From an uncultured Microbulbifer sp. (GTDB lineage Bacteria > Pseudomonadota > Gammaproteobacteria > Pseudomonadales > Cellvibrionaceae), in NCBI RefSeq assembly GCF_947504145.1, contig NZ_CANNGQ010000001.1, forward strand, positions 620,001-684,000: DNA of 64,000 bases, written 5' to 3'. The notes under the pieces were generated by a model. That model was not told where the DNA came from. It did not search any database and worked only from the letters and a program-made list of their open reading frames with translations. Position numbers and translations under genes: made by a program. Each line of letters starts with the position of its first letter. Within the stretch, counting starts at the first letter, position 1. Shown here piece after piece: positions 8,619-17,847 of this stretch.

Positions 8619-10403
8619 ATGAATGCCAAAGCGACCATCCGCGCCGCTGCTGTTCAGTTCCATGCAGGAACCGATATTGAGAAAAACCTGACCACCACCC
8701 TGCGTATGCTGGACGAAGCGGCGGAGGTGAATCCCGACCTGGTGGTATTGCCGGAATTCTGCAATCACCTTTCCTGGTACGACGGCCCAGAGCACTGCGC
8801 AGAGGTATCGGTCACCCTGGAAGGTCCGTTTCTGCGGGCGGTGGCAGATAAGGCGCGGGAAAAAGGTTTCTTTGTAGTGGTGAACTGCACCGTGCTGCGT
8901 GATAACGGCGATGTCACCGGCTCCAGCTTGCTGTACTCCCCGGAGGGCAAGTTGCTCGCAGACAACACCAAGCAGATTTACATCGGTCACGAAAATGATT
9001 TCCTGAAAGCCGCCGATACACCGGCGCCGATCGTTGATACCGCGGTAGGCCGCCTCGGCATGTATGCCTGTATGGACGGTGTGATTAACGAGCCCCCGAG
9101 AACCCTCTCACTGCGCGGCGCACAGGTGTTGTGCAACAGCGTCAACTCCTTTGCCAGCGACGAGGGTTCCCTGCATATCCCCGTGCGCGCGCCAGAGTCG
9201 CGGGTATTTATTGTGGCGGCCAACAAGGTTGGCCCATTGGTGCCAGAGGTGTTGCTGGGCGCGGTGAGTGCGGCAACCGGGATTCCGGAAAAACATCTGT
9301 ATGGCTCCGGCGAAAGTCAGATCGTAGCGCCAGACGGCACCGTGCTCGCCTGTGCTTCCCGGGATCAGGAAGAGGTGGTATGGGCTGATATTGAGCCCGC
9401 CGCAGCGGACAACAAGCAGCGCCCGGATGGTACTGACGTGTTTGCTAGTCGGCGCCCGGCGCTGTACGAGGCGATTGCGCAGGATCCCGCCGGCCAGCAT
9501 TACGCGCCGTGGCTCGGCGCCGAGAGCTTGGCCAGCAGCCTGATTTCAGTGCCTGCGGCCCCGGCCTTGTCCGCTGCGCTGGCGTCGGCGCAGCGGGCTG
9601 CGGAAGAAGTGTCTGCGGCCGTGTCCCGTGGTGCGGTGTTGGTTGGTCTTTCGCCGCTGTTGGGGGCCGAATTGATTGCGAGTGACGTGCCTGCGGCGGC
9701 TGCGGCAGCAGAGAAAATAGTCGCACAGCTGGCGACCGCAACCGCAGATGCCTACGTTGCCACCGCGCTACCACTGGCGCGGGCACAGGGCGGTTACCAG
9801 TACTGTGCAGTGCTCATCGGATCGGGCGGTATTGTCGCGGCGCAGCCACAGGTGCATCGCAGCGAGCGCTTTGCCTGGTCTGAATTGGCTGCGGGTTTTG
9901 AGCCGGTTGACTTGCCGTTTGCGCGCCTTGGGCTGGTGACCAGCGACGACAGTATATATCCGGAGACATTCCGCCTGCTGGCGTTGGCCGGAGTCGACAC
10001 CGCCGTGGTTCCGGTAGAGCCGCTCGAGGCCTGGGAGCTGCGCACGGGTTTGCTGGAGCGTTCGGCGGAAAACCGGATCAACCTGCTGGCGCCGGCCATG
10101 CCCGGCGTCGACGAATCATCTCCACTGGGGGTGAGTTTTGCCACCGCACTGCAGCGGGAGTTCACCGTGATGACCCAGTGGAAAGAACGGCCCTTTGAGG
10201 GCTTGTTGAGTGAGCCGGAAATCTATCCCATGGCCGCGGGCGATAGCCATCTGGATGTCACCCTGTATCCAGCCTGTGCCGAGAACAAGGAGGTTTCGCG
10301 CAATACGGACCTGGTGCGCAATCGCCCTTGGGCCTTGTGTGGGCCGATCGCGGCGGTTTCCGCCGAAAAGCAGGCGCCCGCGAAGTCGACCGTTGCTTCC
10401 TGA
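8619..10403 (+). CDS. Nitrilase-superfamily amidase with a second, degenerate nitrilase-like domain
   Basis: A 594-residue protein, about twice the usual family length. Residues 1-280 form a carbon-nitrogen hydrolase domain with the expected triad positions: Glu in VLPEFC, Lys in DNTKQIY and Cys in GMYACMDG. Residues about 300-580 repeat the fold pattern (GLVTSDDSIYPETFRLLALAGVD, SAENRINLL) but have Ser/Asp where the nucleophilic Cys should be, so the second half is probably structural or regulatory. The family hydrolyses omega-amides, carbamoyl-amines or nitriles. An amidase for half-amides fits the neighbourhood. GGAG stands 8 bases before the ATG. Confidence 0.82.
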   Translation: MNAKATIRAAAVQFHAGTDIEKNLTTTLRMLDEAAEVNPDLVVLPEFCNHLSWYDGPEHCAEVSVTLEGPFLRAVADKAREKGFFVVVNCTVLRDNGDVTGSSLLYSPEGKLLADNTKQIYIGHENDFLKAADTPAPIVDTAVGRLGMYACMDGVINEPPRTLSLRGAQVLCNSVNSFASDEGSLHIPVRAPESRVFIVAANKVGPLVPEVLLGAVSAATGIPEKHLYGSGESQIVAPDGTVLACASRDQEEVVWADIEPAAADNKQRPDGTDVFASRRPALYEAIAQDPAGQHYAPWLGAESLASSLISVPAAPALSAALASAQRAAEEVSAAVSRGAVLVGLSPLLGAELIASDVPAAAAAAEKIVAQLATATADAYVATALPLARAQGGYQYCAVLIGSGGIVAAQPQVHRSERFAWSELAAGFEPVDLPFARLGLVTSDDSIYPETFRLLALAGVDTAVVPVEPLEAWELRTGLLERSAENRINLLAPAMPGVDESSPLGVSFATALQREFTVMTQWKERPFEGLLSEPEIYPMAAGDSHLDVTLYPACAENKEVSRNTDLVRNRPWALCGPIAAVSAEKQAPAKSTVAS

Positions 10404-10444
10404 GCGGCCAGCCCGGCAAATGCATTGTGCAAAAGCCGGGCATT

Positions 10445-10458
10445 TTGAGATTTATCAA
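10445..10458 (+). promoter_or_regulatory. FNR/FixK-type site before the RCCR-like gene
   Basis: TTGAGATTTATCAA has a perfect TTGA-N6-TCAA core and one mismatch to TTGAT-N4-ATCAA. It lies 72 bp before the ATG at 10530, a usual distance for activation by Crp/Fnr proteins. Confidence 0.6.
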
Positions 10459-10529
10459 TGTTAGTGAAGGGGTAGATTCCGACAATAAAATCCAACATAT
10501 GCCACTCGCTGACCCGTTGGGAAAACATT

Positions 10530-11276
10530 ATGAGCGGAACCTCTCTTCCAAAATCGCTGGCGGACAAAACCCGCGACCGGCTCGTTAACGAGCTTCAGCT
10601 GACCGAGCAGCCCGGCCCGCAAGGCGGTGCCTGGATCCCGCTGGAAAGTCACGCTCCCATGGCCCAGGGGTCCGTTGGCGAGGTGCGCCGCTACACCGGC
10701 GGCGGCCTCCTGCATCTGGTGAGCTGCTCCATCGTTGTGCCGCAGATCGGCCTCGATTCCCACATGCTATTTGCTTTTACCCCCAGTGAAACCGCAGTCC
10801 CGCACTTCACCCTCGATTCTGTGGGTGCGGGCGGGCACTGCGCCTTTCACCTCGACCTGATTCCGCGCCTCGATCTCGGCGCCAACCTCGCCTACATGGA
10901 CGAGGCCTTCACCCCGCTGACGGAAACCTGCAAGGCCGGACGTGCGATCGAAGGGCTCTCCGCCGCGCACCTGGACCCGCGCCAGAACGCGGTGATGTCA
11001 CCCTGGATGCTTGCGCACCGTGCAACGCCCGAAGCCTTTGAACAAATCGACGATACCGTAACTGCGTATCTCGATCACTGGCTGACACTGCTCAACAAGG
11101 GCATCAGCAGCGACGTGCTGGACGACGTCAACAGCGAAATTCTTGCGCGGCGCGATGCGCGCAATAAAGCCATTATTTTTGATCCCGCCGTGGACAAGGT
11201 CTGGAATCAGATTGGTGGCCTGATTGGTGAAGAAAGCGCGCTGGCGCTGCGTAACCTGCTGACCATGTGCGGCTGA
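10530..11276 (+). CDS. Red chlorophyll catabolite reductase / bilin reductase-like protein (paralogue 1)
   Basis: A 248-residue soluble protein. It has the core pattern shared by the four paralogues here and, from memory, by plant RCCR: a V-P-H-F strand (residues 90-93), then DLIPRLDL (109-116), then a helix starting Y-M-D-E. Later segments YLDHWLTLLNKG and RRDARNKA match the RCCR C-terminal helices (LEVWLE..., ERRDKSF...). RCCR and ferredoxin-dependent bilin reductases reduce linear tetrapyrroles without a bound metal, using ferredoxin electrons. Similarity is by eye and remote. An FNR-type box lies 72 bp upstream, and the gene sits between the nitrilase and the acyl-CoA-dehydrogenase-fold gene. 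Confidence 0.65.
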   Translation: MSGTSLPKSLADKTRDRLVNELQLTEQPGPQGGAWIPLESHAPMAQGSVGEVRRYTGGGLLHLVSCSIVVPQIGLDSHMLFAFTPSETAVPHFTLDSVGAGGHCAFHLDLIPRLDLGANLAYMDEAFTPLTETCKAGRAIEGLSAAHLDPRQNAVMSPWMLAHRATPEAFEQIDDTVTAYLDHWLTLLNKGISSDVLDDVNSEILARRDARNKAIIFDPAVDKVWNQIGGLIGEESALALRNLLTMCG

Positions 11277-11397
11277 GCACGCGAGGCCTTTCCCGGCCCA
11301 CGTGTGCTGAATACCCATTTCTGTATCGCCGGAATAATCGAATAAATAATCCGGGTGCTGTGACGTGCGACGTCCGTGTGCCCGAGGGGAAATAGCG

Positions 11398-12663
11398 ATG
11401 CCATTGACTGCTGAAATCCTGCTTGAAGATATGAACGAAGCCGAACGTCGACGCGCCCAGGTGGTGGAGTCGGTGCTGCCGCAGGTGAGGGAAGCTGCGC
11501 GCGAGGTGGATGCCAACGCGCAATTTCATATGCCCCACGTGCAACTGTTCAGCGAGAGCGGACTGTTGGGCCTGATTATCCCGGAAGTTTACGGCGGTCT
11601 CGGTGGCGGCCTGCGCGATCTGGCTGCGGCCTGTTTTGCGCTGGGCAGTGCCTGTCCTTCCACTGCGCTGGCCTTCTTTTTCCATTGCAGCGCGGCGTCG
11701 CGCGGTCTGCTGGCGGTAGAGGCATTGGAAGAGGGGCTGTTTACCGAGGCGGAGGCACCGCAGGTGGCGCACTTTGCCGAGCAGGTACTGCACTCCATGG
11801 GGCGGGATGGCAAGTGGTTCGCCAATTTTGCCAGCGAATCCGTAAAGTCTGAAAAGGCGGCGGTTACCATCAGCACCACTGCCCGCAAGGTCGACGGTGG
11901 TTACCTGCTGAATGGTGTTAAATCTTTCGGCACCGGTACCGGCATTGCGGATGTTTATCTGGTGACGGCGAGTCTAGAGGGTGTAGAAACCGCGGAAGGT
12001 TTGTGCACTTTCTTTGTCGACCCGAACGGTCAGGGCGTAAAACCTCGTGCCCCCTGGGATGCCATTGGCATGCGCGGCACCAGTTCCGGTGGCATCGTAC
12101 TGGAAGACTGTTTTGTCTCCGACGCTAATGCACTGGCAATTCCCGGCGCATTTACCCGCTGCATGCAGATGAGCCGTGGCAGCTTTGTAGGTAACCAGAT
12201 GGCCGCGGTGTGTGGCTATGCGGGTGCCGGCTATTCCGCTTACCGGCATGCCATCACCAACCTGACCGAGAAAAAATTTGCCGATACCGGCAAGCCCATC
12301 GGCACTGCACCCTATCAGCAGGAGCTGATCGGCAAGATGCTGGTGGACCTGGAAACCTCACTGATGTGGTTGCGCCGTCAATTGCAGCTGGAGACCAGCG
12401 AGCCCCCGCTCAAACCAAAAAACGAAGTCGTCAAACAGTGGCGCCTGTGTAAAGGGGTGGTAGCCGAGTGCGGATTCAATATTGCGGTAAATGCACTCAA
12501 GGCGAGTGGCACATCGGGCACCATGGGTGACCCGGCGCGCTACCTGCGCGAACTCACCATGGGGGTGGTGCAGGCGTTTCCCGCCGAACGCGGGCGCCTG
12601 ATGGCCGCGCAGATGGAAATCGAAGGCGCGGAGCAGAGCCTGTTCGGCGTCGGCAGTAAGTAG
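11398..12663 (+). CDS. Acyl-CoA dehydrogenase-fold flavoprotein (dehydrogenase or group D monooxygenase)
   Basis: A 421-residue acyl-CoA dehydrogenase-superfamily protein. The N-terminal helical domain includes LIIPEVYGGLGG, the middle beta domain GYLLNGVKSFGTG, then GMRGTSSGGIVLEDCFV and a C-terminal four-helix region. No clear catalytic glutamate of true acyl-CoA dehydrogenases stands out, and the general look is closer to DszC/HsaA-type flavin-dependent monooxygenases of the same fold. If so, the flavin reductase at 1028-1567 could supply FMNH2. The ATG at 11398 follows GAGGGGA; an ORF start 11 codons upstream lacks a site. Dehydrogenation of a branched acyl-CoA remains an equal alternative. 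Confidence 0.78.
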   Translation: MPLTAEILLEDMNEAERRRAQVVESVLPQVREAAREVDANAQFHMPHVQLFSESGLLGLIIPEVYGGLGGGLRDLAAACFALGSACPSTALAFFFHCSAASRGLLAVEALEEGLFTEAEAPQVAHFAEQVLHSMGRDGKWFANFASESVKSEKAAVTISTTARKVDGGYLLNGVKSFGTGTGIADVYLVTASLEGVETAEGLCTFFVDPNGQGVKPRAPWDAIGMRGTSSGGIVLEDCFVSDANALAIPGAFTRCMQMSRGSFVGNQMAAVCGYAGAGYSAYRHAITNLTEKKFADTGKPIGTAPYQQELIGKMLVDLETSLMWLRRQLQLETSEPPLKPKNEVVKQWRLCKGVVAECGFNIAVNALKASGTSGTMGDPARYLRELTMGVVQAFPAERGRLMAAQMEIEGAEQSLFGVGSK

Positions 12664-12738
12664 TCTGCGAATTCTCCGGCCCGTGGCGGCCGGAAACTCG
12701 GTAGAACAATAATTCAAAAAATTTCACAGGAAAGGACC

Positions 12739-14187
12739 ATGTTGCATCGAGGTCTTTTGATCGCCGGTCGCGAAGTCAATGCCGCGAGTGGGGAAACATT
12801 TCCGGTGTTGGCCCCGGAAACCGGACTTGTGCTCGGTTCTGTCGCCAGAGCCGGTGCTAGGGATGTCAATCAGGCCGTAGAAGCGGCGGGCAGAGGTTTT
12901 CTGGCCTGGTACCGCAAAACCCCGGCCGAACGTGAAGCGGTGCTGTTGAAAGCCGCGGAAATAGTGGCCGAAGAAGGGGAGGCACGTTTTCTCGAGCTGT
13001 TGATCGATGAAAGCGGCTCGGCCATCCGCAAGGCCCGGCGTGAAATTCAGTACACCGTAGATCTGTTGCGCACCGCCGCCGGCGAGTCGCGGCGACTCTA
13101 CGGTGAAACCTTCCCCAACGACGATCCGCAAAAAATCAGCCTGGTGATTCGCGAGCCCCTGGGTACTGTTGCGGTGATATCCCCCTACAACGCGCCCCTG
13201 TCGTTGCTCACCAAAATGGCGGCTTTCCCCCTCGCTGCGGGCAACGCCATTGTGATCAAGCCTTCCGAAGAAACGCCGCTGACTGCACTTGCCTTTGGAA
13301 AGCTGCTTATCGATGCCGGTTTGCCAGCGGAAGCGATCAGTGTGCTTCCGGGATTCGGTAGCGAATGCGGTGCTGAGTTGGTCAACCATCCGAGAGTTGA
13401 TTCTGTCGCGCTCACCGGTAGTACACAGACGGGTGTACTGGTGGCCCAACAGGCATTGAAGGGAATGCGCCGGGTCCAGTTGGAGCTGGGTGGTAAAAGT
13501 GCGTTGCTGGTGCTGGAAGATGCCGACCCGGAGCAGGCGGCGGCCATCGCCGCTCAGGGGATTTTTACCCACGCCGGGCAGATTTGCATGGCCAATGCGC
13601 GGATTGTGGTTGAAGAAAAAATTTACCCCGCTTTTGTGGCAGCGCTGAAGCGCGAGGCCGAGTCGCTCACTCTGGGTAATCTGCGGGATGAGAACACCGT
13701 TTACGGGCCACTGATTAACGCTCGCGCGGTAGAAAAGGTTCTGGAGCAGGTGCGTGCTGCACAATCCGCCGGCGCGACACTGCTGACCGGTGGTGAAATT
13801 TCGCCAGTCGGCCCCCTGGTGATCAAACCAACCGTCATTCTGGATGCGCCTAAAGACAGCGCGGTATGGCGGGAAGAGAGTTTTGGCCCGGTGACCTGTG
13901 TGGCCAAGGCGAGCGGGCTGCAGCAGGCGATCGAAATCGCCAACGACAGCGAGTACGGCCTGTCTGCGGCGGTGCTCACCAACAATCTGCAATGGGGATT
14001 GCAGGCGGCTCGAAAAATTCGCTCCGGTGCGGTGCATATTGGCATGCACAGTTTCCAGAGTAATGCGCTGGCTCCCATTGGCGGTGTTGGCATGTCGGGT
14101 TTCGGCCGTAGCGGCGGCCGCTACAGTACCGAAGAGTTTACCGAAGTGAAGTGGATCAGTGCGGACACAGGGAGTTTGCCAGTATGA
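12739..14187 (+). CDS. NAD(P)+-dependent aldehyde dehydrogenase
   Basis: A 482-residue ALDH of normal length. It has the catalytic motifs VQLELGGKSALLVLED (general-base Glu) and HAGQICMANARI (nucleophilic Cys), plus ESFGPVTCV and GMSGFGRSGG near the C-terminus. It is of the vanillin/benzaldehyde/semialdehyde type by overall look. GGAAAGG precedes the ATG. Its stop overlaps the next start as ATGA at 14184, beginning a chain of coupled genes (hydrolase, amidase, monooxygenase). It probably oxidises an aldehyde intermediate of the pathway to an acid; the substrate is unknown. Confidence 0.93.
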   Translation: MLHRGLLIAGREVNAASGETFPVLAPETGLVLGSVARAGARDVNQAVEAAGRGFLAWYRKTPAEREAVLLKAAEIVAEEGEARFLELLIDESGSAIRKARREIQYTVDLLRTAAGESRRLYGETFPNDDPQKISLVIREPLGTVAVISPYNAPLSLLTKMAAFPLAAGNAIVIKPSEETPLTALAFGKLLIDAGLPAEAISVLPGFGSECGAELVNHPRVDSVALTGSTQTGVLVAQQALKGMRRVQLELGGKSALLVLEDADPEQAAAIAAQGIFTHAGQICMANARIVVEEKIYPAFVAALKREAESLTLGNLRDENTVYGPLINARAVEKVLEQVRAAQSAGATLLTGGEISPVGPLVIKPTVILDAPKDSAVWREESFGPVTCVAKASGLQQAIEIANDSEYGLSAAVLTNNLQWGLQAARKIRSGAVHIGMHSFQSNALAPIGGVGMSGFGRSGGRYSTEEFTEVKWISADTGSLPV

Positions 14188-15104
14188 GTACCCTTGATCT
14201 CCATCCACCGCCCGCGCCGGAGCGCAATCTGCGCCGGGGCTATCTCGACTATCCGTGGGGCCAACTGCACATCCGCTCCATGGGGAATCCGAGCCTGCCG
14301 CTGCTGGTGCTGATGCATCAGACACCGAGTGCGTCGGAAATGTATCTGCCGCTGATGCGTCTGGTTGCCGAGCGTTACCACGTGGTCGCCATCGACACCC
14401 CCGGGTTTGGTGCCAGCGACCCTATGCCCGGGCGGGTGAGCGTCAGGCGGCTGGCGCAGGAACTGCACAGCGCGCTGCGCAACACCTACAACCGGCCCTA
14501 TTTTCTGTTCGGCCACCACAGCGGCGCGGCCCTAGCCACCAGCATTGCCGCGGAGAACCCGGAGTGGGTTAGCGCGCTGGCATTGAGTGGCCCCCCGTTG
14601 TTGACAGAAGCACAGCGCCACGCCTTGCCGCACTCCGCCGAGCAGATCGCGCTGGAGGAAGACGGTGGCCACCTGCAAAAAATGTGGTGGCGTCTGCGCA
14701 AGAAAGACCAGAGTGCGCCGCTGGAAATCAGCCAGCGCGAATTGCAGCTGGCCTTTACCTGCGGCAGGCATTATCGCGACTGTTATCAAGCGGTGGCCGA
14801 TTACGATTTTTCCTCCGACCTTGCGCGGGTTCAGTGCCCGGTTCTGTTGTTCGCCGGTAAGCGAGACCTGTTGTACGGCGCCGTTGCTGCGTCGAAAAAA
14901 ATCGCCCGAGACGCGCGCACGCTTCAGTCGGAAGTGGATGCCGCCACCTACGTGTGTGAAACCCACGCCCCATTTGTAGCATCTGCCTTGCGGGAGTTCT
15001 TCTCCCAGGAAACAGCCCAAGAGGCCGGACAGGAATCAGCCCAAGGCGCTTCGACCCGGGTCATATCAACGGTGGAAACAATCACCCGGGGAAGTCTCAG
15101 CTGA
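14184..15104 (+). CDS. Alpha/beta hydrolase
   Basis: A 306-residue alpha/beta hydrolase. Visible catalytic features are LLVLMHQTPS (oxyanion), GHHSGAALA (nucleophilic Ser elbow), LLFAGKRDLLYG (acid) and VCETHAPFV (His). The start at 14184 overlaps the ALDH stop (ATGA) and the stop overlaps the next start (TGATG), so translation is coupled on both sides. Family members include C-C bond hydrolases, epoxide hydrolases and esterases. In this operon an ester- or C-C-cleaving step before the amidase and monooxygenase is reasonable, but substrate cannot be read from sequence. Confidence 0.88.
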   Translation: MSTLDLHPPPAPERNLRRGYLDYPWGQLHIRSMGNPSLPLLVLMHQTPSASEMYLPLMRLVAERYHVVAIDTPGFGASDPMPGRVSVRRLAQELHSALRNTYNRPYFLFGHHSGAALATSIAAENPEWVSALALSGPPLLTEAQRHALPHSAEQIALEEDGGHLQKMWWRLRKKDQSAPLEISQRELQLAFTCGRHYRDCYQAVADYDFSSDLARVQCPVLLFAGKRDLLYGAVAASKKIARDARTLQSEVDAATYVCETHAPFVASALREFFSQETAQEAGQESAQGASTRVISTVETITRGSLS

Positions 15105-15724
15105 TGGATTTAACGCGCAATTCTCTCGGCCTGGGCCGGCGGCCAGCGCTACTGCTGGTAGACATGGTGAAAGGTTTTACCGATCCAGAGTGCCCACTGG
15201 GCACCGACTGCCCGCAGGTGGTGGACGCCAATCGGCAGCTGCTCGCGGCCTTCCGGGAAAAATCGTTACCGATCTTTTTTACCACTGTGGTGTATCGCGA
15301 TACCGCCGAAGCGCCAGTGTTTCGCGAACGTATTCCACATCTGGGATGGCTACAGGCCGGTGGGCCCTGGGTCGAAGTCGATACGCGGCTGGCCATGCAA
15401 CCCGGTGAGGTGTTGATTGAAAAACAGTGGCCCAGTGCCTTCTTTCGGACAGAATTAGCCGCACAGTTGGCGCGTGAGAATGTCGATTCGATGGTGGTAA
15501 CAGGCCTGACCACCAGTGGCTGTGTCCGAGCATCTGTAGTGGATGCGCTGCAACACGATTTGAAAGTTGTGGTGGCCAAAGAGGCCGTGGGTGATCGCAA
15601 TCTGGAGGCGCACCGGGCCAACCTTTTTGATATGCACGCGAAGTATGCCGATGTGGAAACACTGGCATCGGTGCTCAAGGCCATTGCCGAATATCCTTCT
15701 TCCATCAGCAGTACCGTCCTATGA
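15104..15724 (+). CDS. Isochorismatase-fold amidohydrolase (maleamate/N-carbamoylsarcosine amidase-like)
   Basis: A 206-residue isochorismatase-like cysteine hydrolase with the Asp-Lys-Cys triad: LLVDMVKGF, IEKQWPSAFF and VTGLTTSGCVRASVVDA. The sequence resembles maleamate amidohydrolase (NicF) and N-carbamoylsarcosine amidase, which hydrolyse a terminal amide with release of ammonia. It overlaps the hydrolase before it (TGATG) and the FAD monooxygenase after it (ATGA), and maleate-isomerase-family genes follow. This order parallels NicF-NicE and NicC-type enzymes of nicotinate breakdown. Here a substituted maleamate from a maleimide ring is the likely substrate, by inference. Confidence 0.87.
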   Translation: MDLTRNSLGLGRRPALLLVDMVKGFTDPECPLGTDCPQVVDANRQLLAAFREKSLPIFFTTVVYRDTAEAPVFRERIPHLGWLQAGGPWVEVDTRLAMQPGEVLIEKQWPSAFFRTELAAQLARENVDSMVVTGLTTSGCVRASVVDALQHDLKVVVAKEAVGDRNLEAHRANLFDMHAKYADVETLASVLKAIAEYPSSISSTVL

Positions 15725-16974
15725 ATGTAACACCGAATGCGACTAACGCCATTTCCCCGACAGATAGACCCGACCCGGTAATTATCGCTGGCGCCGGCCC
15801 CAGTGGCGGTGTGCTGGCACTTTCTCTGGTGCGCAACGGGATTCCAGTGGTGCTGCTGGAGAAGTGCGAATCGCTGCCCATTGATTTGCGTGCCTCCACG
15901 TTTCATCCGCCGTCACTGGAGATGATCGCAGACCTCGATGCGGGTGTGATCGAAAAAATGCTGAACAAAGGCCTCAAGGCCGACCGCTATCAATACCGGG
16001 ATCGTGCCACCGGTGAGGTGGCCACCTTTGAAATGGACATGATTGCCGATGAAACGCGCTTTCCATTTCGCCTGCAGCTTGAGCAATACGAGCTGACCCA
16101 CTTTCTGGTGGAAGCATTACAGGGCGAGCCCCTTGCGCAGGTCCTGTTCAGCCATGAGCTGGTGTCCTTCGAGCAGACGGCGGACGGTGTGGTTGCGGTG
16201 GTGGATACCCCGGAGGGGCGCAGGGAAATCGCGGGCAGCTATCTGGTCGGTGCGGAGGGGGCGCGCAGTGTGGTGCGCAAACGCAGCGAGATAGGGTTTT
16301 CCGGGTTCACCTACAACGAAAAATTTCTTGTGGTGAGCACCGAATTTCCGTTCGAAACGGTGTTCGAGGATTTCTCCTACGTCAATTATGTGTCGGACCC
16401 GCAAGAGTGGTGCGTCATCCTGCGTACCGACAAGTTGTGGCGGGTGCTGGTTCCGGTGTTCCCGGAGAGCGAACAGGACGAAGCCACCTATCTGACCGAT
16501 GAATTTATTCAGCAGCGCCTCAAGCGCCTGCACGACAAGGGCAGTGACTATAACGTGCACCACCGCAGCCTGTATGCGGTGAATCAGCGGGTTGCCTCAA
16601 CCTACTATGACCGCCGCGCGGTGCTGGTGGGGGATGCCTGTCATATCAATAATCCCCTGGGTGGCATGGGGATGAATGGCGGTTTGCACGATGCTTTCAA
16701 CCTCGCGGAAAAATTTCAGCAAATTTTCGCTGGTACGCAATCTGCGGAGCAGGCCCTGGCGCAGTACGATCGACAGCGCCGAGAACTGGCGGTGCGCTTT
16801 GTGCAGGAACACACCATCCAGAATAAAAAACTGATGGAAGCCACCGACCCGGATATTCAGCGCAAGCGTCAGAAAATGCTGATGGACACCGCCGCGTGTC
16901 CGGAGAAGGCGCGCGCCTTCTTGTTGGAAAGATCCATGATTAATTGCCTGCGCGAAAGCCTTCAAGTCGCCTAA
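15721..16974 (+). CDS. FAD-dependent aromatic-ring-type monooxygenase (class A)
   Basis: A 417-residue flavoprotein monooxygenase of the p-hydroxybenzoate hydroxylase/UbiH group. It shows VIIAGAGPSGGVLAL (dinucleotide fold), a DxxLPID...RAST loop, and VLVGDACHINNPLGGMGMNGG, the GD motif that binds both FAD and NAD(P)H. Such enzymes hydroxylate electron-rich rings using NAD(P)H and O2. It is coupled to the amidase gene by an ATGA overlap and followed by a maleate-isomerase-type gene after 22 bp. A pyrrole/pyrrolinone or other ring intermediate could be its substrate. Confidence 0.9.
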   Translation: MNVTPNATNAISPTDRPDPVIIAGAGPSGGVLALSLVRNGIPVVLLEKCESLPIDLRASTFHPPSLEMIADLDAGVIEKMLNKGLKADRYQYRDRATGEVATFEMDMIADETRFPFRLQLEQYELTHFLVEALQGEPLAQVLFSHELVSFEQTADGVVAVVDTPEGRREIAGSYLVGAEGARSVVRKRSEIGFSGFTYNEKFLVVSTEFPFETVFEDFSYVNYVSDPQEWCVILRTDKLWRVLVPVFPESEQDEATYLTDEFIQQRLKRLHDKGSDYNVHHRSLYAVNQRVASTYYDRRAVLVGDACHINNPLGGMGMNGGLHDAFNLAEKFQQIFAGTQSAEQALAQYDRQRRELAVRFVQEHTIQNKKLMEATDPDIQRKRQKMLMDTAACPEKARAFLLERSMINCLRESLQVA

Positions 16975-16996
16975 CCTGGAAAAGTGAGATCCCGGT

Positions 16997-17830
16997 ATGA
17001 ATTTCCCTACATCTATCGACCTTTCCCGCACCCGGGAGCGCGATCAGCTGACCAATGGTCATCGCGATAACTATATTGGCCACCGCGCGAAAATCGGCGT
17101 GGTGATTCCATCCACCAATACCTCAGTGGAATACGACTGCCAGCGATTATTGCCGCGGGGCGTGAGCTGGCACACCACCCGATTCATGATCGATCACCCG
17201 GATTTGAGTGACGACGAAAACTTCCTCAAGTTCCTCGAGCGTCTGCGCGAAACCATCGGCGATTCCATTGAAAGCCTGATGACCTGTAAACCCGACCACG
17301 TGATGATGGGGATGTCCGCGGAGACCTTCTGGGGCGGCATCAAGGGCAACGATGGCTTTGTGGATCGTATTCAGGAGCTGGTGGGGGAAGATACCGGGCT
17401 GACCACTGGCGCCAACGCGGTGATTTCTGCCCTGGAAGCACTCGGTGTGCCGGAAGGGAAGGGTAAAACCCTGTCCATCATTACCCCATACCAGCCGGTG
17501 GGGGACAAAAACGTAAAGCTATTTTTCGAAGATGCCGGTTACCGCATCAAACACCTTGTGGGTCTGCGCTGCGAAAATGCCCACGATGCCATCGCGCTGG
17601 TACCGGAACCCCAGGTGCTGGACATCGTGCGCGAAATCGATGGTGACGATGTGGATGCCATCGTGCAGGTGGGTACCAACCTTTCCACCGCAGGCGTATT
17701 CCCCACCATGGAAAAAATGCTGCAGAAACCGGTATTACCGATCAACGTGGCAACCTGCTGGCACGCGCTGCGCAGCTGCGGGATTCAGGATCGGTTTGAC
17801 AATATGGGCTGGCTGTTCGAAGAACACTAA
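16997..17830 (+). CDS. Maleate isomerase / arylmalonate decarboxylase-family protein (paralogue 1, no catalytic Cys seen)
   Basis: A 277-residue Asp/Glu-racemase-fold protein. It has the family opening GVVIPSTNTSVEYD, MMGMSAETFWGG at the first catalytic region and IVQVGTNLSTAGVF at the second. True maleate isomerases use two cysteines at these places; here the first is Met/Ser (GMSAE) and the second is Val/Gly (QVGTN). The paralogue at 19190 has QCGTN, keeping one Cys. This copy may therefore use other chemistry or be a partner subunit. A 25-residue N-terminal extension is polar. It follows the monooxygenase by 22 bp. Confidence 0.85.
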   Translation: MNFPTSIDLSRTRERDQLTNGHRDNYIGHRAKIGVVIPSTNTSVEYDCQRLLPRGVSWHTTRFMIDHPDLSDDENFLKFLERLRETIGDSIESLMTCKPDHVMMGMSAETFWGGIKGNDGFVDRIQELVGEDTGLTTGANAVISALEALGVPEGKGKTLSIITPYQPVGDKNVKLFFEDAGYRIKHLVGLRCENAHDAIALVPEPQVLDIVREIDGDDVDAIVQVGTNLSTAGVFPTMEKMLQKPVLPINVATCWHALRSCGIQDRFDNMGWLFEEH

Positions 17831-17847
17831 AGCGGTTATTGCTCATT

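Noticed and set aside
12724-14325. 533-codon minus-strand frame opposite the ALDH gene
   Set aside because: The plus frame has full ALDH catalytic motifs and coupling to the next gene; the minus frame has no recognisable protein.
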